The translations under genes were made by a program, and so were the position numbers. 64,000 nt of DNA from the NCBI GenBank assembly GCA_910584975.1, contig CAJUEA010000001.1:248001-312000 (forward strand), in the 5' to 3' direction. How positions within the stretch are numbered: position 1 is the first letter of the stretch; each line of letters opens with the position of its first letter. The notes below the pieces were generated by a model that was not told where the DNA came from, ran no database searches, and saw nothing but the letters and a program-made list of their open reading frames with translations. The DNA is from an uncultured Christensenella sp. GTDB lineage: Bacteria; Bacillota; Clostridia; Christensenellales; UBA3700. Of this stretch, positions 8,086 through 16,353 are shown piece by piece.

Positions 8086-9849
8086 ATGAAATGCAAAATA
8101 GGAATTAGACCTGTAATAGATGGACGCTGTGGAGGCATCCGTGAGAGTTTGGAAGAACAAACAATGAATATGGCAAAATCAGCAAAAGCACTTATTGAAA
8201 GCAATTGTTTTTATAGTGATGGCACACCTGTGGAATGTGTGATTTCTAACACGACAATTGGTGGTTCGGCAGAGGCTTGCAAGTGTGAGGAACAATTTGC
8301 CACTGAAAATGTAGTGGCGACTTTGACGGTTACTCCTTGTTGGTGCTATGGCACAGAGGTTATCGACCTTAATCCAAACACAATTAAAGCTGTTTGGGGC
8401 TTTAACGGCACAGAAAGACCAGGCGCAGTATTTTTGGCTTGTGCTGTTGCTGCAAGTGCTCAAAGAGGACTACCTATTTTTTCAATATACGGTAAAGATG
8501 TTCAAGATATTGGAGATACTGTGATTCCAGAAGATGTTAAAAACAAAATTTTGTCTTTTGCAAAGTGTGCAATCGCAGTTGGACAAATGAAAAACAAAAC
8601 ATATGTTGGACTTGGTGCTGTTTCAATGGGTATTGCAGGCTCTTTTCTTGACGGCAACTTTATGCAACAATATTTTGGTATTCGTGCAGAATGGGTGGAT
8701 ATGGTTGAGATTGACAGAAGAATTAATCTTGGCATTTATGACAAGGCAGAGTACAAAAAAGCTTTGGAATGGATGAAAGCAAATTGCAAAGAGGGCATTG
8801 ATATAAATGACTACAGCAAGCCTCGTATTGTTATGTCAAAAGATAAGCTTTGGGAATATACTGCAAAAATGGTTGTTATCGTAAATGATATTATGTTTGG
8901 CAACCCTAAACTTAAAAAGATGGGATATCCAGAAGAGGCAAATGGCAGAAACGCTATTGCAGGTGGTTTCCAAGGTCAAAGACAATGGATTGACAGATTG
9001 CCAAACGGCGATTTTATGGAAAGCATTATGAACACTTCTTTTGACTGGAGAGGCAAAAAAGAGCCATTTATCCTTGCAACAGAAAATGACACTTTAAATG
9101 GTATGTCAATGCTTTTAAACAAGCTAATCACAAATCGTGCAAGCGTGTTTGCTGATGTGCGTACATATTGGTCGCCTGAGGCTGTTCAAAGAGTAACTGG
9201 TTGGAAGGCTGACGGCTTTGCTAAAAATGGATTTATTCATATGATTAACAGTGGTGCAGCCGCACTTGACGGCATTGGTGCATGTAAAGATGAAAATGGC
9301 AATGCTTGCATGAAAGAGTGGTGGAAAATTACTGAGGAAGATATCAAGGCAACAATGGATAATGTAAGATGGTCACAAGCAAATCTTGATTATTTCAGAG
9401 GTGGTGGATTCAGTTCGGATTTCAAAACTATTGCCGAAATGCCTATGACAGCAGTAAGATTGAATATGGTGGACGGATTGGGTCCAGTTTTGCAGATTGC
9501 AGAAGGTTACACAGCTGTTTTGCCTGACGAAGTTGACACAATTTTGCAAAACAGAACAGATAGAACTTGGCCATCAACTTGGTTCGTGCCAAACTTGACA
9601 GGCGAAGGTCCATTTAAGGATGTTTATAGTGTTATGGCAAACTGGGGTGCAAATCACGCAGCACTTGCTTATGGTCACATCGGTAGTGAGTTGATTACAA
9701 TTGCATCAATGTTGCGTATTCCTGTAAATATGCACAATGTAAGTGAAGATAGGTTGTTCAGACCACACACTTGGACTGCATTTGGCACAAAAGATCTTGA
9801 GTCGGCGGATTACAGAGCTTGCAAAACTTACGGACCACTTTACAAATAA
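8086..9849 (+). CDS. fucI: L-fucose isomerase
   Basis: 587-residue Mn-dependent L-fucose isomerase converting L-fucose to L-fuculose; E. coli FucI is 591 residues. The N-terminus KIGIRPVIDGRCGGIRESLE is characteristic. The metal-site glutamate and aspartate are visible as Glu333 in ATENDTLNGM and Asp357 in FADVRTYW, matching Glu337 and Asp361 of E. coli. The C-terminal NMHNVSEDRLFRPHTWTAFG is also typical. The start at 8086 has a TGGAGA ribosome site; an upstream in-frame TTG at 8053 lies within the 5' hairpin region and is rejected. The gene has its own promoter and a terminator at 9855-9880, yet the aldolase and kinase for the next steps follow directly. Confidence 0.96.
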   Translation: MKCKIGIRPVIDGRCGGIRESLEEQTMNMAKSAKALIESNCFYSDGTPVECVISNTTIGGSAEACKCEEQFATENVVATLTVTPCWCYGTEVIDLNPNTIKAVWGFNGTERPGAVFLACAVAASAQRGLPIFSIYGKDVQDIGDTVIPEDVKNKILSFAKCAIAVGQMKNKTYVGLGAVSMGIAGSFLDGNFMQQYFGIRAEWVDMVEIDRRINLGIYDKAEYKKALEWMKANCKEGIDINDYSKPRIVMSKDKLWEYTAKMVVIVNDIMFGNPKLKKMGYPEEANGRNAIAGGFQGQRQWIDRLPNGDFMESIMNTSFDWRGKKEPFILATENDTLNGMSMLLNKLITNRASVFADVRTYWSPEAVQRVTGWKADGFAKNGFIHMINSGAAALDGIGACKDENGNACMKEWWKITEEDIKATMDNVRWSQANLDYFRGGGFSSDFKTIAEMPMTAVRLNMVDGLGPVLQIAEGYTAVLPDEVDTILQNRTDRTWPSTWFVPNLTGEGPFKDVYSVMANWGANHAALAYGHIGSELITIASMLRIPVNMHNVSEDRLFRPHTWTAFGTKDLESADYRACKTYGPLYK

Positions 9850-9854
9850 AAATT

Positions 9855-9880
9855 TGTGGGCAGTTTTTGCCCACATTTTT
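9855..9880 (+). terminator. Intrinsic terminator after fucI
   Basis: TGTGGGCA / TGCCCACA perfect 8-bp stem with a GTTTT loop and five T residues directly after. Confidence 0.85.
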
Positions 9881-10114
9881 AAAAGTGAAAAAATGATACA
9901 TTTTAAAATGCAAAAAATTGTTGTGTTGAAAAGAAAAAAAGCTTAATAATTTTTAGTGTTTGCTTTTTATTATGCAGTGTGATTTGAGGTTGTATTTTTA
10001 ATGTTATAGTTGATTAAAAATCTCACGAATTGAATTATTTGAAAATTATAATGTAAAAATGTTAAAAAAATGTGTCAAAAATCGGGGTTAAATTTAAAAT
10101 TGAGAGGCGAATTT

Positions 10115-11368
10115 ATGGTTAAAAATACAAAAAATGGAGTTTTGGAAACAATCAACAGAGTGTATTACAATGGACTTACAACAACCAGTGGTGGTAATAT
10201 CTCTTGTATGGATGGCAATGGCACAATTTATATTACACCATCTGGTGTGGATAAAGGCAGTTTGACGGATGAGGACATTATGACTGTTAAGGCAGATGGC
10301 AGTGTTGAAGGCAAACATACTCCTTCAATGGAGTTGCCATTTCATTCAAATATTTACAAATGTCGTGAGGATATAAGGGCAGTTGTTCATGCTCACGCAC
10401 CAAGCGTTGTGGCTTATGCAACTGCAAGAAAAATTCCTGACAGCAGCGTTGCACCTTGCTATCAAAAAATGTTGGGAAAGGTTGCTGACAGCGTTTATGA
10501 TTTGCCGGGGTCATTGGCTTTGGGCGATATTGTAAAAGCTAAGTTTGATGAGGGGTACAATAGTGTTATGATGCACAATCATGGAGCAACAGTTGGTGCA
10601 GAAACACTTGAAATTGCTTACAGAAAATATGAAACTTTGGACAATTTGTGTGCAACACTTATCAATGCAAGCATTTTGGGTGGTGTGAAAAAGTGTGATA
10701 ATCACGCAGATTACAGCGTAAAAATTGCTAGTGAAAACATTGCGCTTACTGATGAAGAACTGGCTATTGCCGAGGAAATGGCAGGATTTATCAAAAGAAG
10801 TTTTTATCAAAAGTTAATGTCAACAAGTCTTGGCACTTTGTGTGTTAAAACTGATAACGGAGATATTTTGTTTAATCCAGATAGTGTTGGAAGAGATAAA
10901 ATTGAGGCAAAAGACATTGCAAAGTACAGCAACGGAAAGTTTTATAATGTGTGCGACAAAACTGCCGACTATTTGCAAATTGCAGTTGAAATTTTTGCGC
11001 AAATTAAAAAGGCAAAAGTTTGCTTTATTTCTATGCCAAATGCTACTATGGGATTTAGCATTTCACACAAGTATTTTGATGCAAAATTGATTCCAGAAAG
11101 TTATATTATGCTTAAAAATGCTGTTCAGTTGGAGTGTGGTGTTTCTGCAAAGCAAATTGCTGCAAGTATGGCTACAACCAAACCTCTTGCTATTGTAAAT
11201 AACGAGTGCGTTATCACAATAGGCAAAAATTTGACAAAAGCGTTTGACAGATTGGAGGTTACAGATTATTCTGCAAGGTCAATTATTTCTGCTTGCAATA
11301 TTGCACAAATCACTCCGATTAATGATGAGCAAAGTGCAGAAATTGACAGAACTTTTAATGGATGGTAA
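10115..11368 (+). CDS. fucA: L-fuculose-1-phosphate aldolase fused to a second, degenerate class II aldolase domain
   Basis: 417-residue protein, about twice the size of E. coli FucA. Residues 1-213 form a class II zinc aldolase that should cleave L-fuculose-1-phosphate to dihydroxyacetone phosphate and L-lactaldehyde. Glu73 (SMELPFH), His92 and His94 (VVHAHAP) fall at the same residue numbers as in E. coli FucA, and a third ligand is His154 or His156 (MMHNHGA). Residues about 220-417 repeat the fold (KRSFYQKLMSTSLGTLCVK), but HAHAP is replaced by SMPNATMG, so this half should not bind zinc. The start at 10115 has GAGAGG upstream. It overlaps the kinase region downstream and forms a pathway pair with it. 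Confidence 0.85.
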   Translation: MVKNTKNGVLETINRVYYNGLTTTSGGNISCMDGNGTIYITPSGVDKGSLTDEDIMTVKADGSVEGKHTPSMELPFHSNIYKCREDIRAVVHAHAPSVVAYATARKIPDSSVAPCYQKMLGKVADSVYDLPGSLALGDIVKAKFDEGYNSVMMHNHGATVGAETLEIAYRKYETLDNLCATLINASILGGVKKCDNHADYSVKIASENIALTDEELAIAEEMAGFIKRSFYQKLMSTSLGTLCVKTDNGDILFNPDSVGRDKIEAKDIAKYSNGKFYNVCDKTADYLQIAVEIFAQIKKAKVCFISMPNATMGFSISHKYFDAKLIPESYIMLKNAVQLECGVSAKQIAASMATTKPLAIVNNECVITIGKNLTKAFDRLEVTDYSARSIISACNIAQITPINDEQSAEIDRTFNGW

Positions 11369-11373
11369 AAAAT

Positions 11374-12636
11374 ATGCAGTATTTAGCAATTGATCTTGGG
11401 TCATCAAGTGCAAGAATTATGCTTGCTGACGGAAATAAAAATTTGGCATTGACTGAACTTGCAAGATTTCCACACAGTGCAAGTCTTGATAGCAATGGTC
11501 ATTATCGTTGGGATATTGACAAACTTTTTGCAAGCATTAAAGAGGAAATTTGTGAGGCAATCAAAAAATATCAAATCAGCTCAATTGGAATTTGTTCGTG
11601 GGGTGTGGATTATGGTGTCATCGGGGAAGATGGCAAGCTTATTGATATGCCATATTGCTATCGTGACAGCCGTGGAGAGTTGATGTTTAAGGAATTGCAC
11701 AAGCAAATAAGTCAAGAGGAGTTATTTGCATTAAGTGGTATTTATCCAAATTCAATCAACACAATTTATCAGCTTTATGCAGATAAAATGCAAGATAGAT
11801 ATGCTGGTAAAATAGTAAAAATTGCAATGATTGCCGATTTATTAGCGTTTTATTTAACGGGCAATATTCGCATAGAGCGTAGCAACGCAAGCACAACTGG
11901 AATTTTGAATTTGCAAGGCACTGATTGGAATTATCAATTGCTTAATAATCTTGGCTTAGATAGTGAAATATTGCCAAAATTGATTTTTGACGGGGAGCAA
12001 TACGGAGAGTTTTATGGTGTTCCCGTTGTTGCAGTTGGCACACACGACACTGCATCTGCAATATATGCTTTGGAAGGGCTAGATAACAAAACTGCATTTC
12101 TTGCGTCTGGTTCTTGGTTGCTGTTTGGAAAAGTGCTTGATAGCCCTGTGTGCGAAAAAATTGCATTTGAAAATAGGTATACCAATGAAAGGATAAATGG
12201 TGGCAAAGTCAGTCTGCTTGACAACATAAATGGCTTGTTTATCATTCAGCGTCTTGTGAGTGAAAACAACTTAAATTACAAGCAAATTGATGAAAACATT
12301 GATGGTGCAAAAGTGCTTGGAGAGTTGGATGTTGACAAACTAATGTCTCAAGACGATATGACAGGGGATATGAAAAAACAACTTGGCATTGCAGATTGTA
12401 ATATTTATGATTTGGTTAAAACAGCATATTACTCTCTTGCAAAAAGAGTAGTTCTTGCAGTTGAAAGACTTGAGCAAGTGACTGGAGAGAAAATTGAAAA
12501 AATTGTTATGACAGGTGGTGCAACAAAAGCAAAATATTTTGTGGGAATGTTAAAAAACCTTTCAAAAATCGATATTATATGCACAAAAAGCGAAGGTGCA
12601 ACCTTTGGAAATGCACTTCGTCAAAGCAGGGTGTGA
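11374..12636 (+). CDS. FGGY-family carbohydrate kinase, RhaB-like, probable L-fuculokinase
   Basis: About 420-residue sugar kinase of the FGGY family. The phosphate-binding MQYLAIDLGSSSARIM begins the protein, and VAVGTHDTASAIYAL and IVMTGGATKAKYF mark the ADP-binding domain. SWGVDYGVIGEDGKL with PYCYRDSR resembles rhamnulokinase (RhaB) more than E. coli FucK. Because it directly follows fucI and fucA, I infer L-fuculose is its substrate; rhamnulose remains possible. Start 11374 is preferred because GGATGG lies 8 nt upstream; an ATG at 11362 would overlap the aldolase stop and add four residues. Confidence 0.8.
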   Translation: MQYLAIDLGSSSARIMLADGNKNLALTELARFPHSASLDSNGHYRWDIDKLFASIKEEICEAIKKYQISSIGICSWGVDYGVIGEDGKLIDMPYCYRDSRGELMFKELHKQISQEELFALSGIYPNSINTIYQLYADKMQDRYAGKIVKIAMIADLLAFYLTGNIRIERSNASTTGILNLQGTDWNYQLLNNLGLDSEILPKLIFDGEQYGEFYGVPVVAVGTHDTASAIYALEGLDNKTAFLASGSWLLFGKVLDSPVCEKIAFENRYTNERINGGKVSLLDNINGLFIIQRLVSENNLNYKQIDENIDGAKVLGELDVDKLMSQDDMTGDMKKQLGIADCNIYDLVKTAYYSLAKRVVLAVERLEQVTGEKIEKIVMTGGATKAKYFVGMLKNLSKIDIICTKSEGATFGNALRQSRV

Positions 12637-12637
12637 T

Positions 12638-12877
12638 ATGAATGAACTTATAAAACACATTGATAAACTGCACACCACAGAGCTTGGAGTTATAAGAATT
12701 CGCAGAAATCTAACTTTGGAAAATATCAATGTGGTAGAGTGGTGCAAAAGCAAATTAACTGACAATAATGCACAAATAACTCGCCAAGGCAAAAATTGGT
12801 ATGCAACAATAGACAATGTAAAAATAACCATAAATGCCCACAGCTACACAATAATAACTGCACATAAAATTAAGTGA
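12638..12877 (+). CDS. DUF3781-type small protein
   Basis: 79-residue protein matching the DUF3781 pattern as I recall it: MNELIKHIDKLHTTELGVIRIRRNL at the start, VVEWCKSKL in the middle and KITINAHSYTIITAHKIK at the end. No function is known to me. The ATG begins one base after the kinase stop TGA (12634-12636), so it is translationally coupled to the fucose operon, although proteins of this family usually occur as solitary genes. Confidence 0.7.
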   Translation: MNELIKHIDKLHTTELGVIRIRRNLTLENINVVEWCKSKLTDNNAQITRQGKNWYATIDNVKITINAHSYTIITAHKIK

Positions 12878-13165
12878 GTTTTATTTATTTTAAAATATTA
12901 CAATTGTAAAAAACAAATTATGGTTATCTTTTTTTTGATTAATTTGCAATAAACAAAAAAGTGCTTGCATTTTTAATCTTTTTTTGTTATTATGAATATG
13001 CTAGTAGTGGGAATAATTTTTGTGTCAGATATTATTTATAATTGCTTTTATAATCTTAATTGTACATAATATTGCAATGAGATTTTAATATTTAGCATTT
13101 TTAATTATCTCATTATTTGTTAAAAATAGCTATAAGTTATATTTTTTGCAATCAAACTTTTACTT
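12878..13165. other. Noncoding AT-rich spacer before ssrA
   Basis: No ORF with a ribosome site. It holds a possible tmRNA promoter (12965-12993) and otherwise only AT-rich sequence. Confidence 0.5.
12965..12993 (+). promoter_or_regulatory. Possible ssrA promoter
   Basis: TTGCAT (12965-12970), 17-bp spacer, TATTAT (12988-12993). It lies about 165 nt before the mature tmRNA 5' end, which would require a long trimmed leader, so a nearer promoter is possible. Confidence 0.4.
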
Positions 13166-13517
13166 GGGGATGTTTCGGATTCGACAAGTGGGTGTGAGAT
13201 TGTGTAAGCGTGCCGTAGGTTCGTCTACGATAAAACGATCGTTTAAATTAAACGCAAAAAATAATAATCAATTGGCTTTCGCTGCGTAATTAGCGAGCCT
13301 GTCGCGCCTGTCGTCCTATCCGATAGGAGTGCGGCATCATTAAGAATAGGAAGGTCTTTTTGCCAGTGGTGTGGGGCAGAAAGATAAATCAGCACCTCAT
13401 CAAAATGTAGCCTGTGCAAAAGGCGACATCGCGAAAAATTCAAAATTTGCACTTCGCACGAAGAAAGCACAGTTAATCCCCGTTTGGACACGGGTTCAAC
13501 CCCCGTCATCTCCACCA
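13166..13517 (+). ncRNA. ssrA: Transfer-messenger RNA (tmRNA)
   Basis: tmRNA rescues ribosomes stalled on broken mRNAs. The 5' GGGGATG (13166-13172) pairs with CATCTCC near the 3' end to form the acceptor stem. The T-arm is ACGGG-TTCAACC-CCCGT, and CCA is encoded at 13515-13517. The tag reading frame GCA...TAA at 13254-13289 encodes AKNNNQLAFAA, ending in the alpha-helical hydrophobic AA degron expected for ClpXP, with Phe where Leu is common. Pseudoknot-type stems such as CCTATC/GATAGG (13315-13328) lie between. The 3' end is duplicated at 18270-18289, marking this gene as the integration site of a mini-island. Confidence 0.95.
13498..13517 (+). repeat. attL-like direct repeat (tmRNA 3' end)
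   Basis: The last 20 nt of tmRNA match 18270-18289 at 19 of 20 positions, including a perfect 15-mer (13503-13517 and 18275-18289). This is the expected product of site-specific integration into ssrA. Confidence 0.8.
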
Positions 13518-13524
13518 ATAGTGT

Positions 13525-13560
13525 CGGTGGAAAAGTCTTCTGATTTTTCTACCGATTTTT
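13525..13560 (+). terminator. Terminator after tmRNA (island-borne copy)
   Basis: CGGTGGAAAA (13525-13534) pairs with TTTTCTACCG (13545-13554, one G-U), then A and TTTTT. It lies on the island side of the att repeat, so it would replace the terminator displaced to 18295-18337. Confidence 0.75.
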
Positions 13561-13819
13561 ATTATTTTAGTGATATTTTTGCCCATTTTGACCAAATAAA
13601 AGACTTTGAAGAGGAAAATAGTCTTTACAAAGTCTTTATTTTTATTGAAAACACTCGACACATTACCATATTATACTACATAATTGTGTCCTGTGAAAAG
13701 TGCGAGCTGATGGGAATTAAATTAATGAAATAAAATCATTATCGTTTTTTAATACTTAACATAGTGCTATTTGTAAAAACAAGTAAAAAACTTTATTGCA
13801 AAAAAATGTATTTTTTCAA

Positions 13820-13848
13820 TTGCAAACTTATTATTGTTGTGATATAAT
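13820..13848 (+). promoter_or_regulatory. Promoter of the McrBC-like operon
   Basis: TTGCAA (13820-13825), 17 bp, TATAAT (13843-13848) with an upstream TGA extended -10. CGGAGG lies just before the ATG at 13873. Confidence 0.75.
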
Positions 13849-13872
13849 AATAAAAAATACATCGGAGGAAAT

Positions 13873-16353
13873 ATGAGAGAGTTTCTAGCATATACAACAA
13901 AATTGCAAAATAGTAATTATAATCATATTGTTTTGATAAAAGAAATTGTTGACGATAGGCTTGTAAGTATTAGTGATGAAGATTATGCTTTAATTATGCC
14001 TGACCATAAACAAATTAGAGTTGATAACCAAGAAAAATGGCTTTTTAATGATGATGAGAAAGCGATGATACCGGAAATTGAATTTTGCAAATATGATAAT
14101 GGTTTGCTAATTTTGAAATATGATGAAACTGAGGCAAAAGGCGATATTTACGCCCAAACAAAGTTCTTGGATAATTGTTCTTTGTTGCCGACAAATAAGT
14201 TTTTAAGAATAATACAAATAGAAAAATCAATAGATGATATAATGAAGAGTAAGTCTAATAGAATTGTGGACATACCATCATTTAGTAATTCAATAAATAG
14301 CAATATAATTTTGGAAATAGACGGTGTTTATTATGGTCCTATAAAAATAAGACCTTTTTATTCTAAAGATGGCAAAGTGCTAATCGATTTAAGTAAAGAG
14401 TACCAAATTAAAAAAATATCTTCAGATAAAGTTTCTGCTAAAATTGTAAAAACTAAAGTGGATAGAACTGCTGATGAAAGGATTGGTTTTTTTTGGAAAG
14501 AAGAAGATTGTTTTACGGATGAAGCTAGCCTAATAAGATTTTATGATCTTGAAAAAGAAAAAGAAAAAATTGACAAAATGCTTGATAAAATTGCTACATT
14601 AGGCAAAATTGATTTTTCTAAATTGCAAGCAGCTTTTACACAAATTAACCAAGAGGAATACAGTACAGATGAGTTAAACTCAATAAAATCTGTTTTTGAA
14701 AAAGGACAATTAAATTACGCTCAATTTTCCGGAATTGCACAATTGTTTTTCAACGAATTGGATGATGAGAAAAAAAAATTAATCAATAAATTTTTTGAAG
14801 ACAATCCTACTGTAATAGAAGGAGAAAAGAAGAAGTATCTTCTAGAGAGCGACAAAGCAATTGCTGAACAAAATGAGAAATTTTCTAAACTATCAAACGA
14901 CATTAAAAGTAAGGAAAAACTATTAGACGAACTTAATATTCACAAAAAAAATATTGAAGACGAATTAGAACAAATTAAAGTTAATAAGCAAAAATTGTTG
15001 GAAGAGCAAGCTTCATTAAACAACGAAAAAATTAATCAGCAAAAAGCATGCATCGACGAATTAAAATCGGCCATAACAGATCTGGATAAACAAAAAGAAG
15101 AAAAACAAGAGGATATTGAAGCTAAAAATGCTAGATTAGTGGAATTGCAGAAAGACTTGCGTCGATATAAAACTGATTTAAATGGTTTTATTGATCAAAT
15201 TATTAAAGAAAAAATTTCCGATGATGTTCGCGACCTTTTAATTAATAAAATTGAGTTTAAAAATAGTAATAACGATATGGAAGATGATGCTTATAATACT
15301 ACCAATGATGTGGAAAATTTTATTTCACTATTTGTTGATAATATAAGATCAGCTAGACCAGCTTATAGCTCGGATTTTATCAAGAATATTTTAATATGCA
15401 TTTCGCAAAACTTTGCAACTATTTTTGCAGGACCTCCAGGAAGTGGAAAAACCAGTATTTGTAATTTGCTTGCAAATGAATTTGGTGTTTATGATAAAGA
15501 CAGATTCAGTATTGTTGAGGTGGAAAAAGGATGGACTACACCTAGAGATTTGATAGGATATTTTAATCCTTTTACGAATGCTGTTGAATCAAAGAACCCT
15601 AAATTTTTCAAACAGCTACAGATTAGTAATGAAGAATGTGAAAAACAAGTGACTGATGCTCCTGTAAATTTAGTAGTTTTGGATGAGGCAAATTTAAGTC
15701 CTATTGAATACTATTGGTCTTCATTTTCTTCAATCTACGATGATGTATGCAATGGTAATGTTGAACGACAAGTACATATAAATAATCAAAATAAATTTAA
15801 AATCGCAAAAACATTGAGGTTTTTGGGAACTATAAATTATGATTATACAACAGAAATGTTATCTGAACGATTTTTAGATCGTGTATGGATTATTAGGTTA
15901 GATAATAATTTGTCAATTGATAATATAAACGGCTCAACTATTAAGATTGCAAATCAAATCCCTATTAATTTTTATGATATTATTGAATATATGACACCTA
16001 ACACCACCGATTGTTTAGATGAAGATTTGGAAGTAAAATTGGGAAAAATAATTGCACATTTAAAAGACATGAAAGTTAATGTTAGTTATAGGGCTTTAGA
16101 AAAAATTAAAAAATATTTAATAATCGCTGTTAACAAAGGAATTATTGAAGAGAAAGATTTAGCATTAGATTATGCTATTTTGCAGAAATTGATAATTTTG
16201 ATAAATGGTTATGGTGAAGAATATGGCGAAAAAATAAATTTATTAAAAGATTTGTGTAATGATTTTTCTTTAAAGAATACAGTTTTAGAACTTGATAAAA
16301 TTATTGAGAATGGCAAAAAGAATAATGATAACTATTCGTATTTTGGTGTTTAA
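13873..16353 (+). CDS. McrB-like AAA+ NTPase of a Type IV-like restriction system
   Basis: 826-residue motor subunit of an McrBC-like modification-dependent restriction or anti-phage system. Residues 1-200 are an N-terminal domain I do not recognise, possibly the DNA-recognition part. About residues 330-440 form a long charged coiled coil. The AAA+ core follows: Walker A GPPGSGKT at 520-527, Walker B VVLDEANLS with Asp604-Glu605, and a sensor segment FLGTINYDYTTEMLSERFLDRVW. The gene abuts the nuclease partner with no gap (TAA then ATG), which is typical of mcrB-mcrC. Leucine codons are mostly TTA, unlike the neighbours. McrB proteins use GTP, but the nucleotide cannot be read here. Confidence 0.8.
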   Translation: MREFLAYTTKLQNSNYNHIVLIKEIVDDRLVSISDEDYALIMPDHKQIRVDNQEKWLFNDDEKAMIPEIEFCKYDNGLLILKYDETEAKGDIYAQTKFLDNCSLLPTNKFLRIIQIEKSIDDIMKSKSNRIVDIPSFSNSINSNIILEIDGVYYGPIKIRPFYSKDGKVLIDLSKEYQIKKISSDKVSAKIVKTKVDRTADERIGFFWKEEDCFTDEASLIRFYDLEKEKEKIDKMLDKIATLGKIDFSKLQAAFTQINQEEYSTDELNSIKSVFEKGQLNYAQFSGIAQLFFNELDDEKKKLINKFFEDNPTVIEGEKKKYLLESDKAIAEQNEKFSKLSNDIKSKEKLLDELNIHKKNIEDELEQIKVNKQKLLEEQASLNNEKINQQKACIDELKSAITDLDKQKEEKQEDIEAKNARLVELQKDLRRYKTDLNGFIDQIIKEKISDDVRDLLINKIEFKNSNNDMEDDAYNTTNDVENFISLFVDNIRSARPAYSSDFIKNILICISQNFATIFAGPPGSGKTSICNLLANEFGVYDKDRFSIVEVEKGWTTPRDLIGYFNPFTNAVESKNPKFFKQLQISNEECEKQVTDAPVNLVVLDEANLSPIEYYWSSFSSIYDDVCNGNVERQVHINNQNKFKIAKTLRFLGTINYDYTTEMLSERFLDRVWIIRLDNNLSIDNINGSTIKIANQIPINFYDIIEYMTPNTTDCLDEDLEVKLGKIIAHLKDMKVNVSYRALEKIKKYLIIAVNKGIIEEKDLALDYAILQKLIILINGYGEEYGEKINLLKDLCNDFSLKNTVLELDKIIENGKKNNDNYSYFGV

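Noticed and set aside
13243..13518. 91-residue minus-strand ORF inside ssrA
   Set aside because: It lies wholly antisense to tmRNA with no start signals; such phantom proteins are common over tmRNA genes.
13371..13733. 120-residue ORF across the tmRNA 3' end
   Set aside because: It overlaps the tmRNA acceptor and T-arm and a terminator, has no ribosome site, and its sequence reads as translated structural RNA.
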